From: Datisca glomerata | Taxonomy: Eukaryota > Streptophyta > Magnoliopsida > Cucurbitales > Datiscaceae | NCBI GenBank assembly: GCA_003255025.1 | Contig: QANY01008225.1 | Coordinates: 496,001 to 560,000 of the forward strand | Reading direction: 5' to 3' | Length of the DNA: 64,000 nucleotides | Shown: one piece after another, positions 1 through 11,598 of the stretch | Numbering within the stretch: the first letter of the stretch is position 1 | How the letters are laid out: each line of letters begins with the position of its first letter | Translations under genes and position numbers: made by a program | Notes under the pieces: generated by a model | What the model was told of the DNA's origin: nothing | Database searches by the model: none | Seen by the model: only the letters and a program-made list of their open reading frames with translations

Positions 1-385
1 GGAACAGTATTTTCTGGCACGAACAATATATTTTCTGTGAACAATAAATTTTCATCATGAACAGTAAATTCCCATCGTGAAACGGTAATTCTGTCATTCG
101 TCTCGTGCATTCTTCGTCTTCTCGTGTTCGGAATAATTACAATAATATTCAAAATAAATTATAAAAATTTCTACGCCTCAAAACAAGCTACACAAGATCT
201 AAAGAAAAATTAAAAGATCAAAACATAACCCAATAATTATCATAGAATTAACGATCTATTATTTTTCATACATTCAAAAAATATAACCATAAATTCATTC
301 ATACATATCTCATGTTATATAAATAATGCAAGAAAACTCACACACATTTAACATATAAATATATAAAGACCACGCTGATATCACT
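1..385 (-). mobile_element. Internal 5' region of a minus-strand LTR retrotransposon (runs off the window)
   Basis: AT-rich sequence without a coding frame, lying just inside the 5' LTR at 386-2646 when read on the minus strand. It should be the untranslated leader of the element; gag and pol would lie beyond position 1. Assignment rests on the adjacent LTR and primer-binding site, not on any coding similarity. Confidence 0.55.
371..385 (-). other. Primer-binding site of the minus-strand LTR retrotransposon
   Basis: Read on the minus strand, the bases next to the LTR give AGTGATATCAGCG, close to the TGGTATCAGAGC sequence that plant retroelements use to pair with initiator methionine tRNA. 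Its position directly after the CTAACA end of the LTR supports the call. Two or three bases differ from the usual form. Confidence 0.6.
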
Positions 386-2646
386 TGTTAGTCATCACGG
401 TGGAAGCGTATGGCGCGTGACCATTTTAAAAATTAAATTTTTAATAAAATCGAATTGTTTAATAAAATAAAATCACGCAAAGCTACGATAACAAAAAAAA
501 TTATTGAAAACTCTTTTCCATAAGTCAGCAATCCATTATATATTTATAGATTAAGTTAGCATCATACAAGGTTAAAAATCATATACCACTTATAGTCTAA
601 ATCAAGCGTTCTCGCGAAACCAATTGATTCTCCATTCTCACGAAATCATTTCAAAGGCCAGCACACTCCGAGATCCACACCAAGATCTTCCAAGTCAATC
701 CTCAATGCACTAGGACGTGTGCGGGTACGTAGAATATAACGAAGACACTTTTCTGTCTCTAGATATACTTAACACATGATATCTAGAGAAGGACTTTTGT
801 GAGACGATTCTCTAAAAGAACGTGACGATGATTCTTTTAGAGATTTGATTAACTCTTAATCGTAGAAAAATCACTCATTGAGAATTGTGTTCTTTTCTCA
901 ACTCTTGATTGGTGAACTGATTCTATGATTCAACTAATTGAGTGAACCGATTGAACTAACTCATTATCTTAGGTCATTATAATAATATATGTATATTTTT
1001 CTTGATAATGACGTATTAGATATTTTGAGATAATTAAAATAATATTTAATTATAAAATTGCCAATAGCAATGGGCCCGATTGCTATTGTACATAACTGCA
1101 GTGTCACATGACACTGTATTGTGTCGTGAGGTAGCACAGTACCTCATGGCACCACTGTAGTGTCATGAGCCACTACAATGTTGCACACCCACTACTGTGA
1201 CAACACGTGACACCACAGTAGTCCATGTCAATCTCTAATACCCAATCAACGATTGACATGTGACAATTATTGTGTATTAAGTACTTATTTTAATTAAATT
1301 AAATATCTTGATATTTGTTAATTCAAAATTAACATATCTGATTATCCTTATCAACTAAATTATATGTTATTTAATAAATAACAGATTTAGTTTATTCAAA
1401 TTATTATCTAATAATAATTTAATTATCTAATTTCATAAATTACATATCTTGTCTCACTTATCGATAATTAAAAAAATTGATAATTATTTGTATATTTATT
1501 AATTCTGAAAATTTTATATATATATATATATATTCAACTAATTAATTCTTATTTAATTAATCACACATAATTATCTCATAATGATATACTTCCCGCAGAT
1601 TAAAAATTCGTATGCAAGTAAATCATTTTCTCATGTCCTAAAATATTCACACCCTAGATTACGTAGTACAGAGCTGACTTGGAGACCATGGACATAATCC
1701 TAAGTTCCAATAAATCAAATTATTAATTAAATAATTTTATTTATTAATTCAATTATTACTCCACTATAAATATGGAGTTGCACTCTTAGAGATTACATAT
1801 TATATTTACAGAGATATTTTAATATAGTGCATTGATGTAACCATTTTAGGTAGTTCTGTTCTCCAATGTTTGATTCATAAATTAGAACTGATCAAAATTA
1901 CCGTTTTACCCTTCCAATTACCTCTTAATCCCTAAGTACCATTAACCCACAAGTGAATGACTAATTTATAATCTTATTATAAATTTGAGCTCAATAACCA
2001 TTCAGTTCAAGAAATAACATTTAAGTGAACCAATATACAATCCATTAAGAAAGCTTGGATTCTAAATCTTGTAAGATCTTGTTCCCAACCATCCATATCA
2101 CCGAATCTCCAAAACAAAAGTCACTATCTTGTTTTCCAAATAAACATTAACTAGTGAATCAAAAGATCCAGTAGACATGCATATGAATTCATGACTACTC
2201 AGGATTCAGACTAATCTGCATATAATCATCGAATTGATGTGTATTAAATCTTTATGATAAACGACACGTTGATAAAGATATTAATTCACATCGGTCTAGT
2301 CATATATAATCTCATTATATAAAGCACGTTCACTAAAATGTCTATCCACATCAATGATCTAGATCTAGATTACATGCATTCATAATGCTTAGTGAACCAT
2401 ACAAGCAACCATTCATTAAAGATTTCATACTTAAATATGTTGCTGACAATTTTATTCATTATCTATGATATTAATCCTCTCGTACTAATACAAGATCATA
2501 GTCTCATTAATGAATATGGAATTTTCAGATATTTATATAAATTATTCAACAATACTTTAAAAGAACAATTATAAGAAAAATGTAATCCTTATTAAATTTC
2601 ATATCAAAATGTCAATACACATGCTTTGAGAGCATAACCTCTAACA
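386..2646 (-). mobile_element. 5' LTR of a minus-strand LTR retrotransposon, inserted in a Tat element
   Basis: The segment begins TGTTAG and ends CTAACA on the plus strand, so it has the 5'-TG...CA-3' ends of an LTR on either strand. It is 2,261 bp long, has no coding frame, and breaks the gypsy reverse transcriptase whose frame resumes at 2647. On the minus strand its first kilobase clearly resembles 63144-64000, which lies on the plus strand; both share a long run around the words TGAATGCATGT and GATCTAGATCT. The primer-binding site inside it shows it is a 5' LTR rather than a solo LTR. I take it as Ty1/copia-like from its methionine-tRNA primer site, but no protein domain is visible. Confidence 0.75.
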
Positions 2647-2649
2647 TTT

Positions 2650-3250
2650 GTGTGGAATTTACTGACCTAAACAAGGCATGCCCTAAAGGCGAATACTCGC
2701 TACCAAGGATAGATCAAATGGTAGACGTCACTTCAAAACACGAACTACTCAACTTCATGGATGCTTGCTCAGGCTACAATCTGGTAATAATGTTCCAACC
2801 TGATCAGGAAAAAACTTCTTTCATGACTGAGTACGGTGTCTATTATTATAAAGTCATTCCCTTTGGTCTAAGGAATGTAGTTGCAACTTATCAAAGGCTG
2901 GTGAACAAAGTCTTATGTGAGCAGATCGAGAAGAATATGGAAGTCTATATTGATGACATGTTGGTAATCCACATTCAGGACCTTGATGAAGCCTTTTCTA
3001 TTCTAAGGAGAAATTCAATGAAGCTGAACCAAGAGAAATGCACTTTTGGAGTAGCGGTGGGAAACTTTCTTGGGCAACAAGTTACACAATGGAGAGTCAA
3101 AGTAAACTGGACCAGGTAAAGCCAATCATAGAAATGAAGTCCCCGCAGAACCTCAAAGAAATCCAAGGGTTAACGGGAAGATTAGCCACTCTAAATAGGT
3201 TCATCTCTAGGTCAACGGACAGATGCAAGCCTTTCTTCGAGAGGTTGTAA
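2650..3250 (+). pseudogene. Tat-1 reverse transcriptase (broken)
   Basis: The frame starts in the middle of the RT fold because the upstream part is cut off by the LTR insertion at 2646. It shows the gypsy RT signatures: DLNKACPKGEYSLPRID, a conserved DACSGYN motif, FGLRN, and the catalytic box YIDDM, which is intact here. A frameshift near 3100 moves the C-terminal part, with the EIQGLTGR and NRFISRS motifs of the RT connection, to another frame. Coding potential is lost by truncation and frameshift. Confidence 0.85.
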
Positions 3251-3598
3251 AAAAATTCTGCGAGCGGCTGGAATGAAGACTGTGAAGAAGCCTTTGCCAA
3301 GATTAAGGAGTACCTAATAACTTCCCCCTACTCTCCAAACCTACTCTCGACAAGCAACTTCTGTTATACGTAGCCATCTCCACAGGGCTAGTCATTGTAG
3401 TACTCGTCAATGAAGAGGAGAGGAAACAGAAACTTGTATACTTCATGGGCAAAAGTCTCGTAGCGGCAGAAATGAGATATAAACGGATGGAGAAATTAGT
3501 ATTGGCCATTGTAACTTTAGCACAGAAGCTAAGGCCTAATTTCTAGGCCGACATCATCAAGGTGTTAACCGATTCTCCCATTAAAAGCCTTCTACACT
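3245..3598 (+). pseudogene. Tat-1 first RNase H domain (broken)
   Basis: Translation across frames shows residues of the RT-linked RNase H: a stretch on a leucine-rich LYVAISTG strand, KLVYFMGKSLVAAEMRYKRM (the usual YFVS-K-L-...-RY-E pattern), then LTDSPIKSLLH. At least two stops and frame changes interrupt it. It is cut short at about 3598 by roughly 360 bp of unrelated sequence before the next domain resumes. Confidence 0.7.
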
Positions 3599-3957
3599 TA
3601 ATGTTCCATGAGGGTTTTCATCATTTTTTCTTTTTTCAATCATTAAGCAATCGACACCTAATGATCTATGGAATACCAAAAATTCTGTGTACTTCTATAT
3701 CTTGTTTTCTATCTCATCTTTGGTATCATGATCCCCATACATTCATTATAGTCTCAATTTTTGAAGCTTGGCGTCAAGTTTAATTGGGCATATATTTGTG
3801 AGGCCCTCATTTCATACACCCCCATAAGGTTGCGATTATCCTTGCTTCATCGCAAAGGTTGCGATTATCTTCCTTGAGAATCTTAACCTATATAACATTG
3901 CTCTAAAAGGTTCGTGATCCCTTGTTGAGTGGGTAACCTTACTCGAGGGAAGCAAGC
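3599..3957. other. Unrelated ~360-bp insertion between the two RNase H domains
   Basis: In Tat-2 and in the family the sequence runs from the first RNase H into the linker with no such spacer. Here about 360 bp of pyrimidine-rich non-coding DNA separates SLLH from MRIEKWS. It contains a short direct repeat of AGGTTGCGATTATC at about 3829 and 3857. I found no target duplication or known element in it. Confidence 0.45.
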
Positions 3958-4422
3958 ATGAGAATAGAAAAATGGTCAATCAGTTACAATAAAAGGGCAG
4001 GTGTAGCAACTTTTGTAGCAGACTTCACAGAAGGGGAAGTTGAATGGGAAACCCACCAAATAGGAGAAGATGGAACTTGGAAACTCTTCATTGATGGTGT
4101 TTCAAACAATAGAGGAGCAGGAGCAGGGGTATTAGTACAAACTCCCTTCGGAGAAATATTGGAACACTTTATCTTCTTCGGATTCAATGCGTCAAATAAT
4201 AAAGTAGAGTATGAAGCACTGATCACGGGAGTATCCCTACTACAGGAATATGAGGTAACTGATATAAAAATATATTGTGATTTCATGTTGATTGTGAAGC
4301 ACGACATGGGGGAATACGTAGTAAAAGATGAACAGATGTTGAATTATTGGGAGGATGACATAATCTGCTTCCTTGAAGAAGGAACGCTTCAAAAAGATAA
4401 ACTACTTGACAAGAATGTGTAA
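3958..4422 (+). pseudogene. Tat-1 second (plant-type) RNase H domain
   Basis: An open frame of 154 codons. After the linker AGVATFVADFTEGE it shows FIDGVSNNRGAGAGVLVQTP, NASNNKVEYEALITG and YCDFMLIVKH. These carry the D, E and D catalytic positions of the second RNase H that Tat elements have between the first RNase H and integrase. The third motif usually reads SDS; here it is CDF, so activity is doubtful. This domain is the best evidence for the Tat lineage. Confidence 0.8.
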
Positions 4423-4439
4423 CAACGAGGTGCCAAGTA

Positions 4440-5231
4440 CACGATGATTAACGAGGTATTATACAAGAAAATGTTTGCAGGATCGTACCTAAAGTGTCTA
4501 CAGGAAAAGGAGCCCCAGTATGTGTTTGCAGAAATTCATGAGGGCATATGTGAAAAACATACTGGGTGCAGATCACTAGCCCATAAAGTTAGCGTTTCGT
4601 GCCCATAAACCGCTGGGAACTTAGTAAGAACATTTTGTAAAGATCTGAAGATCACAAACCGCTTCTCCATGCCTTACTACCCACAGGGGAACGAGCAAAC
4701 AAAAAGATCAAATCGGGTCATACTTGATAACCTGAAGAAACGGCTGGAATCCACCAAAGAGAAATGAATGGAACAGCTACTTGCAGTCTTATGGGCATAC
4801 AGAACTACCCCAAGAGAGACAACATGAGAAACTATGTTCGTGCTAGCATACAGAGTAAAGGCAGTCATTCTCGTAGAAATTAGAAGCCTCACCATCAGAT
4901 CCGAGCTAAATGATCAATAAAATGGAGAACTCCTAAGAAACTTTCTTGATGAACTAGAGGGAAGACGGGAAGCGGCTCTGATCAGAATTTCCCATTACAA
5001 GCAGAAAAGGTGATCTTATTTCCTGAAGAAAGTAAGGAAACGATAATTCCAAACAGAAGATCTGGTCCTCAAAAAAATCTTCCAAACGGAAAGAAAGCTT
5101 GGGTCAACATGGGAGGGATCGTACATCATCAGCAAAATAGGAGGAAGCAACTATTACCACTTAGAAACAGAAGAGGGAACGGAATTACAGAAACCATGGA
5201 ACACAATCATCTGAAACAATATTTTTTGTAA
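4440..5231 (+). pseudogene. Tat-1 integrase remnant, catalytic core largely deleted
   Basis: The zinc-binding head is recognisable (KYTMINEVLYKK, then CLQEKEPQYVFAEIHEGICE and GCRSLAHKV). At about 4600 the frame jumps to FCKDLKITNRFSMPYYPQGN, the part around the last catalytic glutamate, so most of the core with the first two aspartates is missing. The C-terminal WAYRTTPRETT and ISKIGGSNYYHLE motifs follow in several frames with stops. The deletion is visible when compared with 24770-25800 of Tat-2. Confidence 0.75.
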
Positions 5232-5339
5232 AGAATGTAAACATTATAATGAGACATCTTTCCCGTGGTTTTTTTCCGCATGGGTTTTCCAAGTAAAAAC
5301 ATTAGCGCAAATCTTCTCTCCTAAGCTGAATCATTACTA

Positions 5340-5590
5340 AACGAAATTAAGGGCATAAAAATTCACTGGGAGGGGCAGTTTATAAGTCCGACTCTTAGAA
5401 GGAACTAAGGGTATAAAAAGTCAATGGGAGAGGCAATTCATAAGTCTTACTCCCAGAAGAAACTAAGGGCATAAAAAGTCATTGGGAGGGGCAGTTCATA
5501 AATCATACTTCCAAAAGAAACTAAGAGCGTGAAAAGTCCTTGAGAGGGGCATCCCATAAGCCCTACTCTCAAAAGGAAAAATAACTAAGG
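5340..5590 (+). repeat. 59-bp tandem repeat, four degenerate copies, in the Tat-1 3' untranslated region
   Basis: Units beginning near 5345, 5404, 5463 and 5521 share the words CTAAGGGCATAAAAAGTC, TGGGAGGGGCAGTTCATAAG and TACTC. Spacing is 58-59 bp. Tandem arrays just downstream of pol are known in Tat elements and can seed satellite DNA. Tat-2 has an unrelated array at the same place. Confidence 0.85.
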
Positions 5591-5966
5591 AAGGAAAAAC
5601 CATGAAAGCAGGTGACTCCAACGGGCCCGATTCATCACAACACGAATAAAGAAATTACAACAAACGTAAGGGAGAACGGACCCATTACATTGTAAACGAG
5701 AAGGGAATTCTAGCCTCAACGGATGGAAAGTAGAAACGGCCAAAACGGGTAAATATACTATTGCCTAGGCGTTCTTTGAAAAAATATTCAAGTGTTTAAG
5801 AACTAAGTATTCAAACTAGTTGATAATTTTCGTTACTTAAGTCCTAAATTTCTTATAGAGTTTTACTATGCATTCGAGAAGGCTAAAGAAAGTTGATTGA
5901 TGAATTTGTACTAAGTGCTAAGATGAAGGGAAATGACAAAGCATATTGATGAAAGAAATCATTTCA

Positions 5967-7840
5967 TTAAAAAGCGGAAATTACAAAATGATTTCGAATT
6001 GTAAAGTTAAAGAATATACGAGAAAATGTAAAATGCAAGGAAAGGAAAAAGGAAACAATGCTAAGTTTCCATGTCCTCGGGAGTAACATCAGCAGCCGCT
6101 TCAGTGGTGGAAACAGGAAGCTCGTCCTCAGGGTCAGCAAGCTTGTCAGGAAGTGAGACAAACGACTGTCGGGGAGCTTTATCACCATTGGCGTCGCGGT
6201 AACCCGTCGTATAAGACATCTGCTCATACTCATCAACCATGGTCTGGTACTCGGCCTCGAGTCCAACCTCTCATTTGCGTGACTTAGCCAAAGCCTCCTC
6301 GACCTCAGCCAACTTTACCTCGACAACGGTCAGGTTCTCCCCGCTTACCACGACAATCTTCTCTACCTCCCACAAAGTCTCCTTAAGCTTTGACTGTTTA
6401 ACCGTGGCCGCATCAAGCTCGAAAGTCAAAAGGACAACAACCCATTGAAGATCAGATTCCATCTTCTTCAGGTTATCTCGTTCTACGACAATGGTGCCAT
6501 AAGCCTTGGTGGTCTCCATCACCTTCATCTTCCAACCAACCATCTCTTCTTCAGCTGAATGAATATCCTCCTAGAGCCCATTGTGGTAGGTCACGACCTG
6601 TTCCAAAGGTGTTAGTAAACAAATTGGTAAAGATGTTACGTATAAAAACTAAGGATGTACAGTGACAAAAGGAAGCAGAAATACATGCATCAGAGTATGA
6701 CTCAGGCTAATAACCTTATCGTAGACAGACATCTGGTGGAATGTAGGACCGTCCTAGTCAGACATGATCCCCTTCGCGACCACGTGTGAAGAACGAAAAT
6801 CCTTCAAGAAGCTGACATGACGGGAACCGGTGGAACCGCGAGGTATCGCAGCCACCTCTAAACACCCGAGCAGGCGGGGGAAGAGGTGTGATAGTCCTCC
6901 CCTGAACAACAGAAGCCTCAGTAACGGGGGCAGGGAGATCGACCGTGATAGAGGGGAGGATAACATTGGAAGCGGGAACGAGGGAGTGACATCACCTTAG
7001 ATGGCACATGACTAATTGATGTTCCCCATTTTTTTTGTACTTGCTCTCACTTGATGTCCCCCACAAGTTGCTTCGCAGGCGCTTCGACATTTCGATATCT
7101 TCCCGGTCAAAGAGAAACATGGCTTCCTCCTCAGCCTCTTTTCACCTCGCTTCCCATTCTCTCTCCTCCTCTTCCTCTTCCTCCCGCTCAGATTATGAGG
7201 TGTCGGAGGAACCAGATGATTAAGCACAACGGAGGAAGCGAACAGCAATAGGAATAGCCTGGGGGATATCCTAAACTGATGACGAGGGAACAACGATTTC
7301 CGCAGGAACTAAAAAAAATAAACCTCAATCTCCCTCCTTGGATCAAGCAAGTCCTTCCGATCCCGTTCTGGGAAACTGTAGGCAGCACAGAGTCGCGGGG
7401 TTATTATGTATTTCAGAGTAAAACACCTCTTGTTAAGGTTTTTGTCTGCACAAAACAAAAAGTACAAACAGGTTGCAAGTTTTTGAAAACAAAAGCAACA
7501 TTAAAACAACAAAGTAAAACAGAAGCGGAAGAATAAAAAAGGAAACGGAGCTCCGACTACTTACCAAGCTCTCTCCAAATCCGGGGAACAGTACAACGAC
7601 CATCACAGCCTCAGTTGCCGCCTATGAGGAGAGTATCCTCTTGCCATCCTTTATGCCCACTGGGAAGGTCAGTAACTAGCCATCTCTGCTTCTCACTCGC
7701 ATGGGGAGTCAAATAATAGGAAATTCCATGATTTTTCACTATGTCCACAGTGCGGATCTCATCTACACTTATATTCAAGTTGTGCCTCCTATTGAAGGCT
7801 TCAATCCCTAAAAGAACCATATAAATGCTAGGGGTGTATT
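5967..7840 (-). pseudogene. Tat-1 antisense ORF, 3' part (coiled-coil and upstream exons)
   Basis: Minus-strand coding segments between pol and the 3' LTR. 6271-6543 encodes a heptad-rich stretch (ERDNLKKMESDLQW, KLKETLWEVEKIV, KLAEVEEALAK) that looks like a coiled coil. 7611-7840 encodes KYTPSIYMVLLGIEAFNRRH, resembling the LTP-S-W/Y...F..L pattern of the Pfam family called 'putative gypsy-type transposon' (Transposase_28). A consensus-like splice donor GTAAGTAGTC lies at 7564 and has a counterpart in Tat-2. The reading is interrupted by stops and by the solo LTR at 7841-9796, so it is a relic. Function of such antisense ORFs in Tat elements is unknown. Confidence 0.6.
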
Positions 7841-9796
7841 TGCTAGGATCGATCGATTTCAAAATTAAAGAAAATTAGATTTAACTACGAACGGTTCGTG
7901 GGCGGAATATAAAAAAATCAATTTTAACTTGTTTAATCATATTAAATAATTTAAAATCAATTTAAGTTTGATCATGCATATACGATATTAAAACGAATAG
8001 ATGAAGGGAAAGTGATTTTTCACCTTTACTCTGTATCGGAGAATTTCGGAACTGGTGGAACTCCTTCGAGCGTTATTCGTGTTTTTCAAGCTTTAAGATC
8101 AAAAATCACTAACTTGATCTTCCACGAATGATTTGCAAATTAGCCCACCAACAACCACCCATTAATTTTAGAAATATATCTCAGAAGAATTTTACGTAGA
8201 AATTTGAGTGTGGGCTCTCAAAACGATTGAAGAAGAAAAATCAAATCTTTCCTTCTTCAGATTAATTTCGGCCGCAACGGTAGTGAGAGGAGAAAACATT
8301 TTTCTCTCCCTTTTGTGTGTTGATGACAACAACTATATCTAATCCCCATTATCTCTTTGGAATCAAATTGCTATTAGATATTTATCAAAATATAATTTTT
8401 GGTATTTATAAATATACCCATATATTATAAAATTTCTAAAAATTCTCATAATTATCTATTATTGCCGAAAATCACATGATCTCCTAGATTTTTAGTTGTA
8501 TAAAAATTCATCAATCCAATTGATAAATATAACTGATCATTATCAATTAATAAATTAATAAATTATTTTATTTTATTTAACTAATTATCTAATAATTAAA
8601 AATAATAAATAATTAATTCAATACAACAATTACACTTAACTAACTTAAGTGACATCACCTATCACATATAGTTGTAGAAAATATGCATTGGCACCAAAAC
8701 ACATTTTGGTCCAACTTAGTTCGTTTTTCTATTTTTATTCTCTAAGTTATTTCTTAGACCGAATGGACCCACATGAACAAAGCTTAGGATTCAAGTACCC
8801 GGTAAATTTATCTCCATAAATTCCTGACCTATTTAATCCTGACATCATATGACTCTATTATAGGTTTGATACCGAATAAACTCTCGATTCATGTACACTA
8901 TATTTTCTGTTAGTGTAAATAAACTCTATTTATTTTCACGGTCCACAGAAATTTTTAACATATTACCCATCGTGAATGTCAATAACAATAGCAGAATGTA
9001 AAATTATCATTTTACTCCTCTTGTTATTATTTTCTTAACTCATTTATTGACTGTGAATAAGAAAGTCATTATAGTGAATTGTCTCGTACATTACACAAGT
9101 ATTATTTAATGACTCATTTCATCATATACTTGGCCAAGTTAATTTATTCACATACCCATCAATAAAGCATAAGGTGATATTGTTGCTTTCGCAATCCAAC
9201 CACGAATTTCCATATATGTGAATCGCGCAACTTCTACTTAATTAAATTACAATCCTAACAGCCAAGGTATTACCCGCCAATTTGAACTCACTCATTTGAC
9301 ATATCAAATATTACAACTAACCAAGTCAAGTTACGAATTTATATTAGGGTAAAAGTAATTATGAAAATACCATTAAGATGTAACAATTAGATTTAGAGCT
9401 AGGTAAACGGTTTTGGGCTCTAAACTAATTTGTTACCGGCTTATTCAACATGTTCATAACATGTTTAGGTTAACATTTTGAGTCTTCACTCTTATGCCCC
9501 AAGACTGACATCTAACGGTTCAACCTAACAGTCGTAATCAAATTTGATTGCCCAGTCAATCCCAAGACTGTAAATATCATTTTGAACTATTTCAGAAGAG
9601 TTCGTCTGGTGACACTTCTGTCTTCACTCTTCTATCGTTGACAATAGTTCCAGGACTTGAGTAATTTATCAACACGCTTTAATTTAAAATAAAACTTTCA
9701 ATTTATTCATTAAAAATTCAGTAATACGAATGTCTGAGAAATAACTAAATATAAATAAATAATTTTTACACGCTACTTTATGAACATATTCCAACA
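7841..9796 (-). mobile_element. Solo LTR, 1,956 bp, with 5-bp target duplication GTATT
   Basis: The segment starts TGCTAGGATC and ends CATATTCCAACA (TG...CA ends), flanked by GTATT at 7836-7840 and 9797-9801. On the minus strand it starts TGTTGGAATATG, a common start for plant copia LTRs, so I place it on the minus strand. It has no coding frame and no internal second LTR. Removing it restores the alignment of Tat-1 with Tat-2 around 28700. It is not obviously the same family as the LTR at 386-2646. Confidence 0.85.
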
Positions 9797-9801
9797 GTAT
9801 T

Positions 9802-10136
9802 CGGAAGGAGCAAGGTTAGAGGTACTAAAAACTCTTGCAAAAGAGGAAAGAGAGGAGGTTTTAACCCTAAGGCTATGTACATAAGGGCTAGAGAGTCTTG
9901 TGAGGGGGATTACACATGAAAGATTTAGGGATTCCTTCCCCAAAACCACAGACTACTTCTGGCGGGAAAGCATCTGATAAAGAGCTAGGAAGCCGTTGAA
10001 TTCCTCCATATTTCTAACTAGGGGAACAGTAACCTTAAATGGATGCTCCTCCATTACTATCAGGGAAAGAAAATGGAGCAGAAAAGCAAGAAGAAGAGAA
10101 ACAATGAAGACGAAGAAGGGAAGAAGGAAGACTTAC
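9802..10136 (-). pseudogene. Tat-1 antisense ORF, 5' part
   Basis: Minus-strand reading from about 10053 gives MEEHPFKVTVPLVRNMEEF followed by FNGFLALYQMLSRQK and a stop. The same layout is seen in Tat-2 near 28980. Just upstream, a splice-donor-like GTAAGTCTTC at 10136 is matched by GTAAGTTCTT at 29059 in Tat-2, which suggests a spliced 5' leader of the antisense transcript. Separated from the rest of the ORF by the solo LTR. Confidence 0.5.
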
Positions 10137-10812
10137 AAAAGGTAGGAATGTGCATGAAAAGTAAAAATGAAGAAGACTACTATGTGATATAGGCTATGGA
10201 CGCCAAAATTGAATTCAAAACATTTAATAAATTTGAAAATGAAAAGACATCATTTCTGAAAAAGGGAAGGGCAAACAACGGGCGCATAGGAAGAGATGTA
10301 ACGTCCCGCCTACCTAAAGGGCAAGCCAATGACAACAGGACAGCTAGAGAAAAAGAAAGTAACAGCCTGAAAATACAGTAGATGAAATGACGCGCATAAG
10401 GAATGAAAGAAGAGTCTTGTACGCGCAGGTGTCACAACAAGGTCTTACCATAGGGAGATAAGACGACACAAAGCAAAGACCATAATGAAATTTATGAAGA
10501 CTGTGCCAGCAATTGTAGAAACGAGACAATAATGGTATGTCATTTTATTATTTAAAAATGATAACTTTTTATGTTCAACAATTAATGTTTTGCAAGATAA
10601 AATAAGTAACGAACATGTGAAAATGAACCAAAGATAATCACTCCCTTAAAACTGGACACGTACTGGGAACATTCATTGCGTTTCGATGAGCATCGCCGAA
10701 GAGCAATATGGGGCAAATGAATAGGTAAAAAATACACGCTGTCACGTGGACAAGGAGGGCCAACCAAAGGGCTCACGGAAAATGGCAGAAAAGCATAAAT
10801 GAGAAAGAAGAT
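10137..10812 (+). mobile_element. Tat-1 region between the antisense ORF and the 3' LTR
   Basis: Non-coding sequence corresponding to 29060-29573 of Tat-2. Short open frames here have no recognisable content. A purine-rich stretch GAGAAAGAAGA (10801-10811) may be the polypurine tract just before the 3' LTR. Confidence 0.5.
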
Positions 10813-11585
10813 TGAAGTTGTGAGACGCCCGTAAACAAATGGGAAGGATCAGCGCCTAAAGAACGGGAATCAACGCCTCAAGATGAGGATCAACACCTCA
10901 AGAATAGAAATGATCATCGAAACAGGAAAATGTGACTAGTTAACGGGAACCGACTGACGAGGGACCCATGCCTTCAAGAACGGGAAAAGACTAAGGGGAC
11001 CTCACGCCTTCAAGAATGGGAAAAGACTAATGGAACCTCATGCCTCTAGAATGAGAAAACGAATCTGAGACTCAGAGAACTATCCTGAGCGGTCAAGACA
11101 CTCGTTGAATTGTGTAAGAACGGGAAGAGAAGGATCAGAAGAAGAACGAAAATGGACGAAAGGGATTCAAAATGACAATCAAATTGCATGATTGATTAGG
11201 TAGTTGAATGACTTGGACGAGACAAGATGGCAGGCCACCAAGTGACTACGACTGACTGACTCGAACCACAAGAAATCACAAAGTGACTGTGATTGATTGG
11301 CGACTGAATGAGACATATGGAAATGATAAGTAAGGAAGGGAAAGAGGTTCATACCTCGCAGAAACATCCCCTCATTTTTATTATTATTATAATCAATTCA
11401 TGTAAATTAGAAAACTTATATAAGGTCATCGTATTAAGTGAAATTCAGGCATTCAATACAATTCAAACAAATACAACTCAGATCATTTACTTCTTACGCA
11501 CACTCTCTCTCATCAATATTCATATAAATCAACTCATATCAATATTTTTCTCTTTGAGCTCTGATTAGCGAAAAATTCCTTTACA
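10813..11585 (+). mobile_element. 3' LTR of Tat-1 (left border approximate)
   Basis: The right end, GCGAAAAATTCCTTTACA, matches the ends of both Tat-2 LTRs (GAGGAAAAAA...TTTACA), which fixes the border at 11585. The left border is set at TGAAGTTGTG because of the purine tract before it and the TGAA start shared with Tat-2. The U3 part contains degenerate repeats of the type AAGAACGGGAA / CGCCT (10855-11060). The R/U5 part has a TATATAAGG box near 11417 as a likely promoter. Confidence 0.6.
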
Positions 11586-11598
11586 AAACCCAGATGAC

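Larger units (their letters stand above)
2647..11585 (+). mobile_element. Ty3/gypsy Tat-lineage retrotransposon, 5'-truncated and decayed (Tat-1)
   Basis: The order RT, RNase H, a second plant-type RNase H, integrase, tandem repeat, antisense ORF and 3' LTR is that of Tat-lineage elements. The left end is missing from the window because another LTR element inserted in RT at 2646/2647. A solo LTR (7841-9796) interrupts the antisense ORF region. Many stops and frameshifts show it is dead. It is related to Tat-2 (19870-30067) along its whole length but clearly diverged, so the two are different subfamilies or old copies. It ends in the F-box gene at 11585; the target duplication would be AAACC, but the left copy lies outside the window. 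Confidence 0.85.

Noticed and set aside
7012..7536. Overlapping plus-strand open frames near 7.0-7.5 kb
   Set aside because: They lie opposite the antisense ORF of Tat-1 and have biased composition only.
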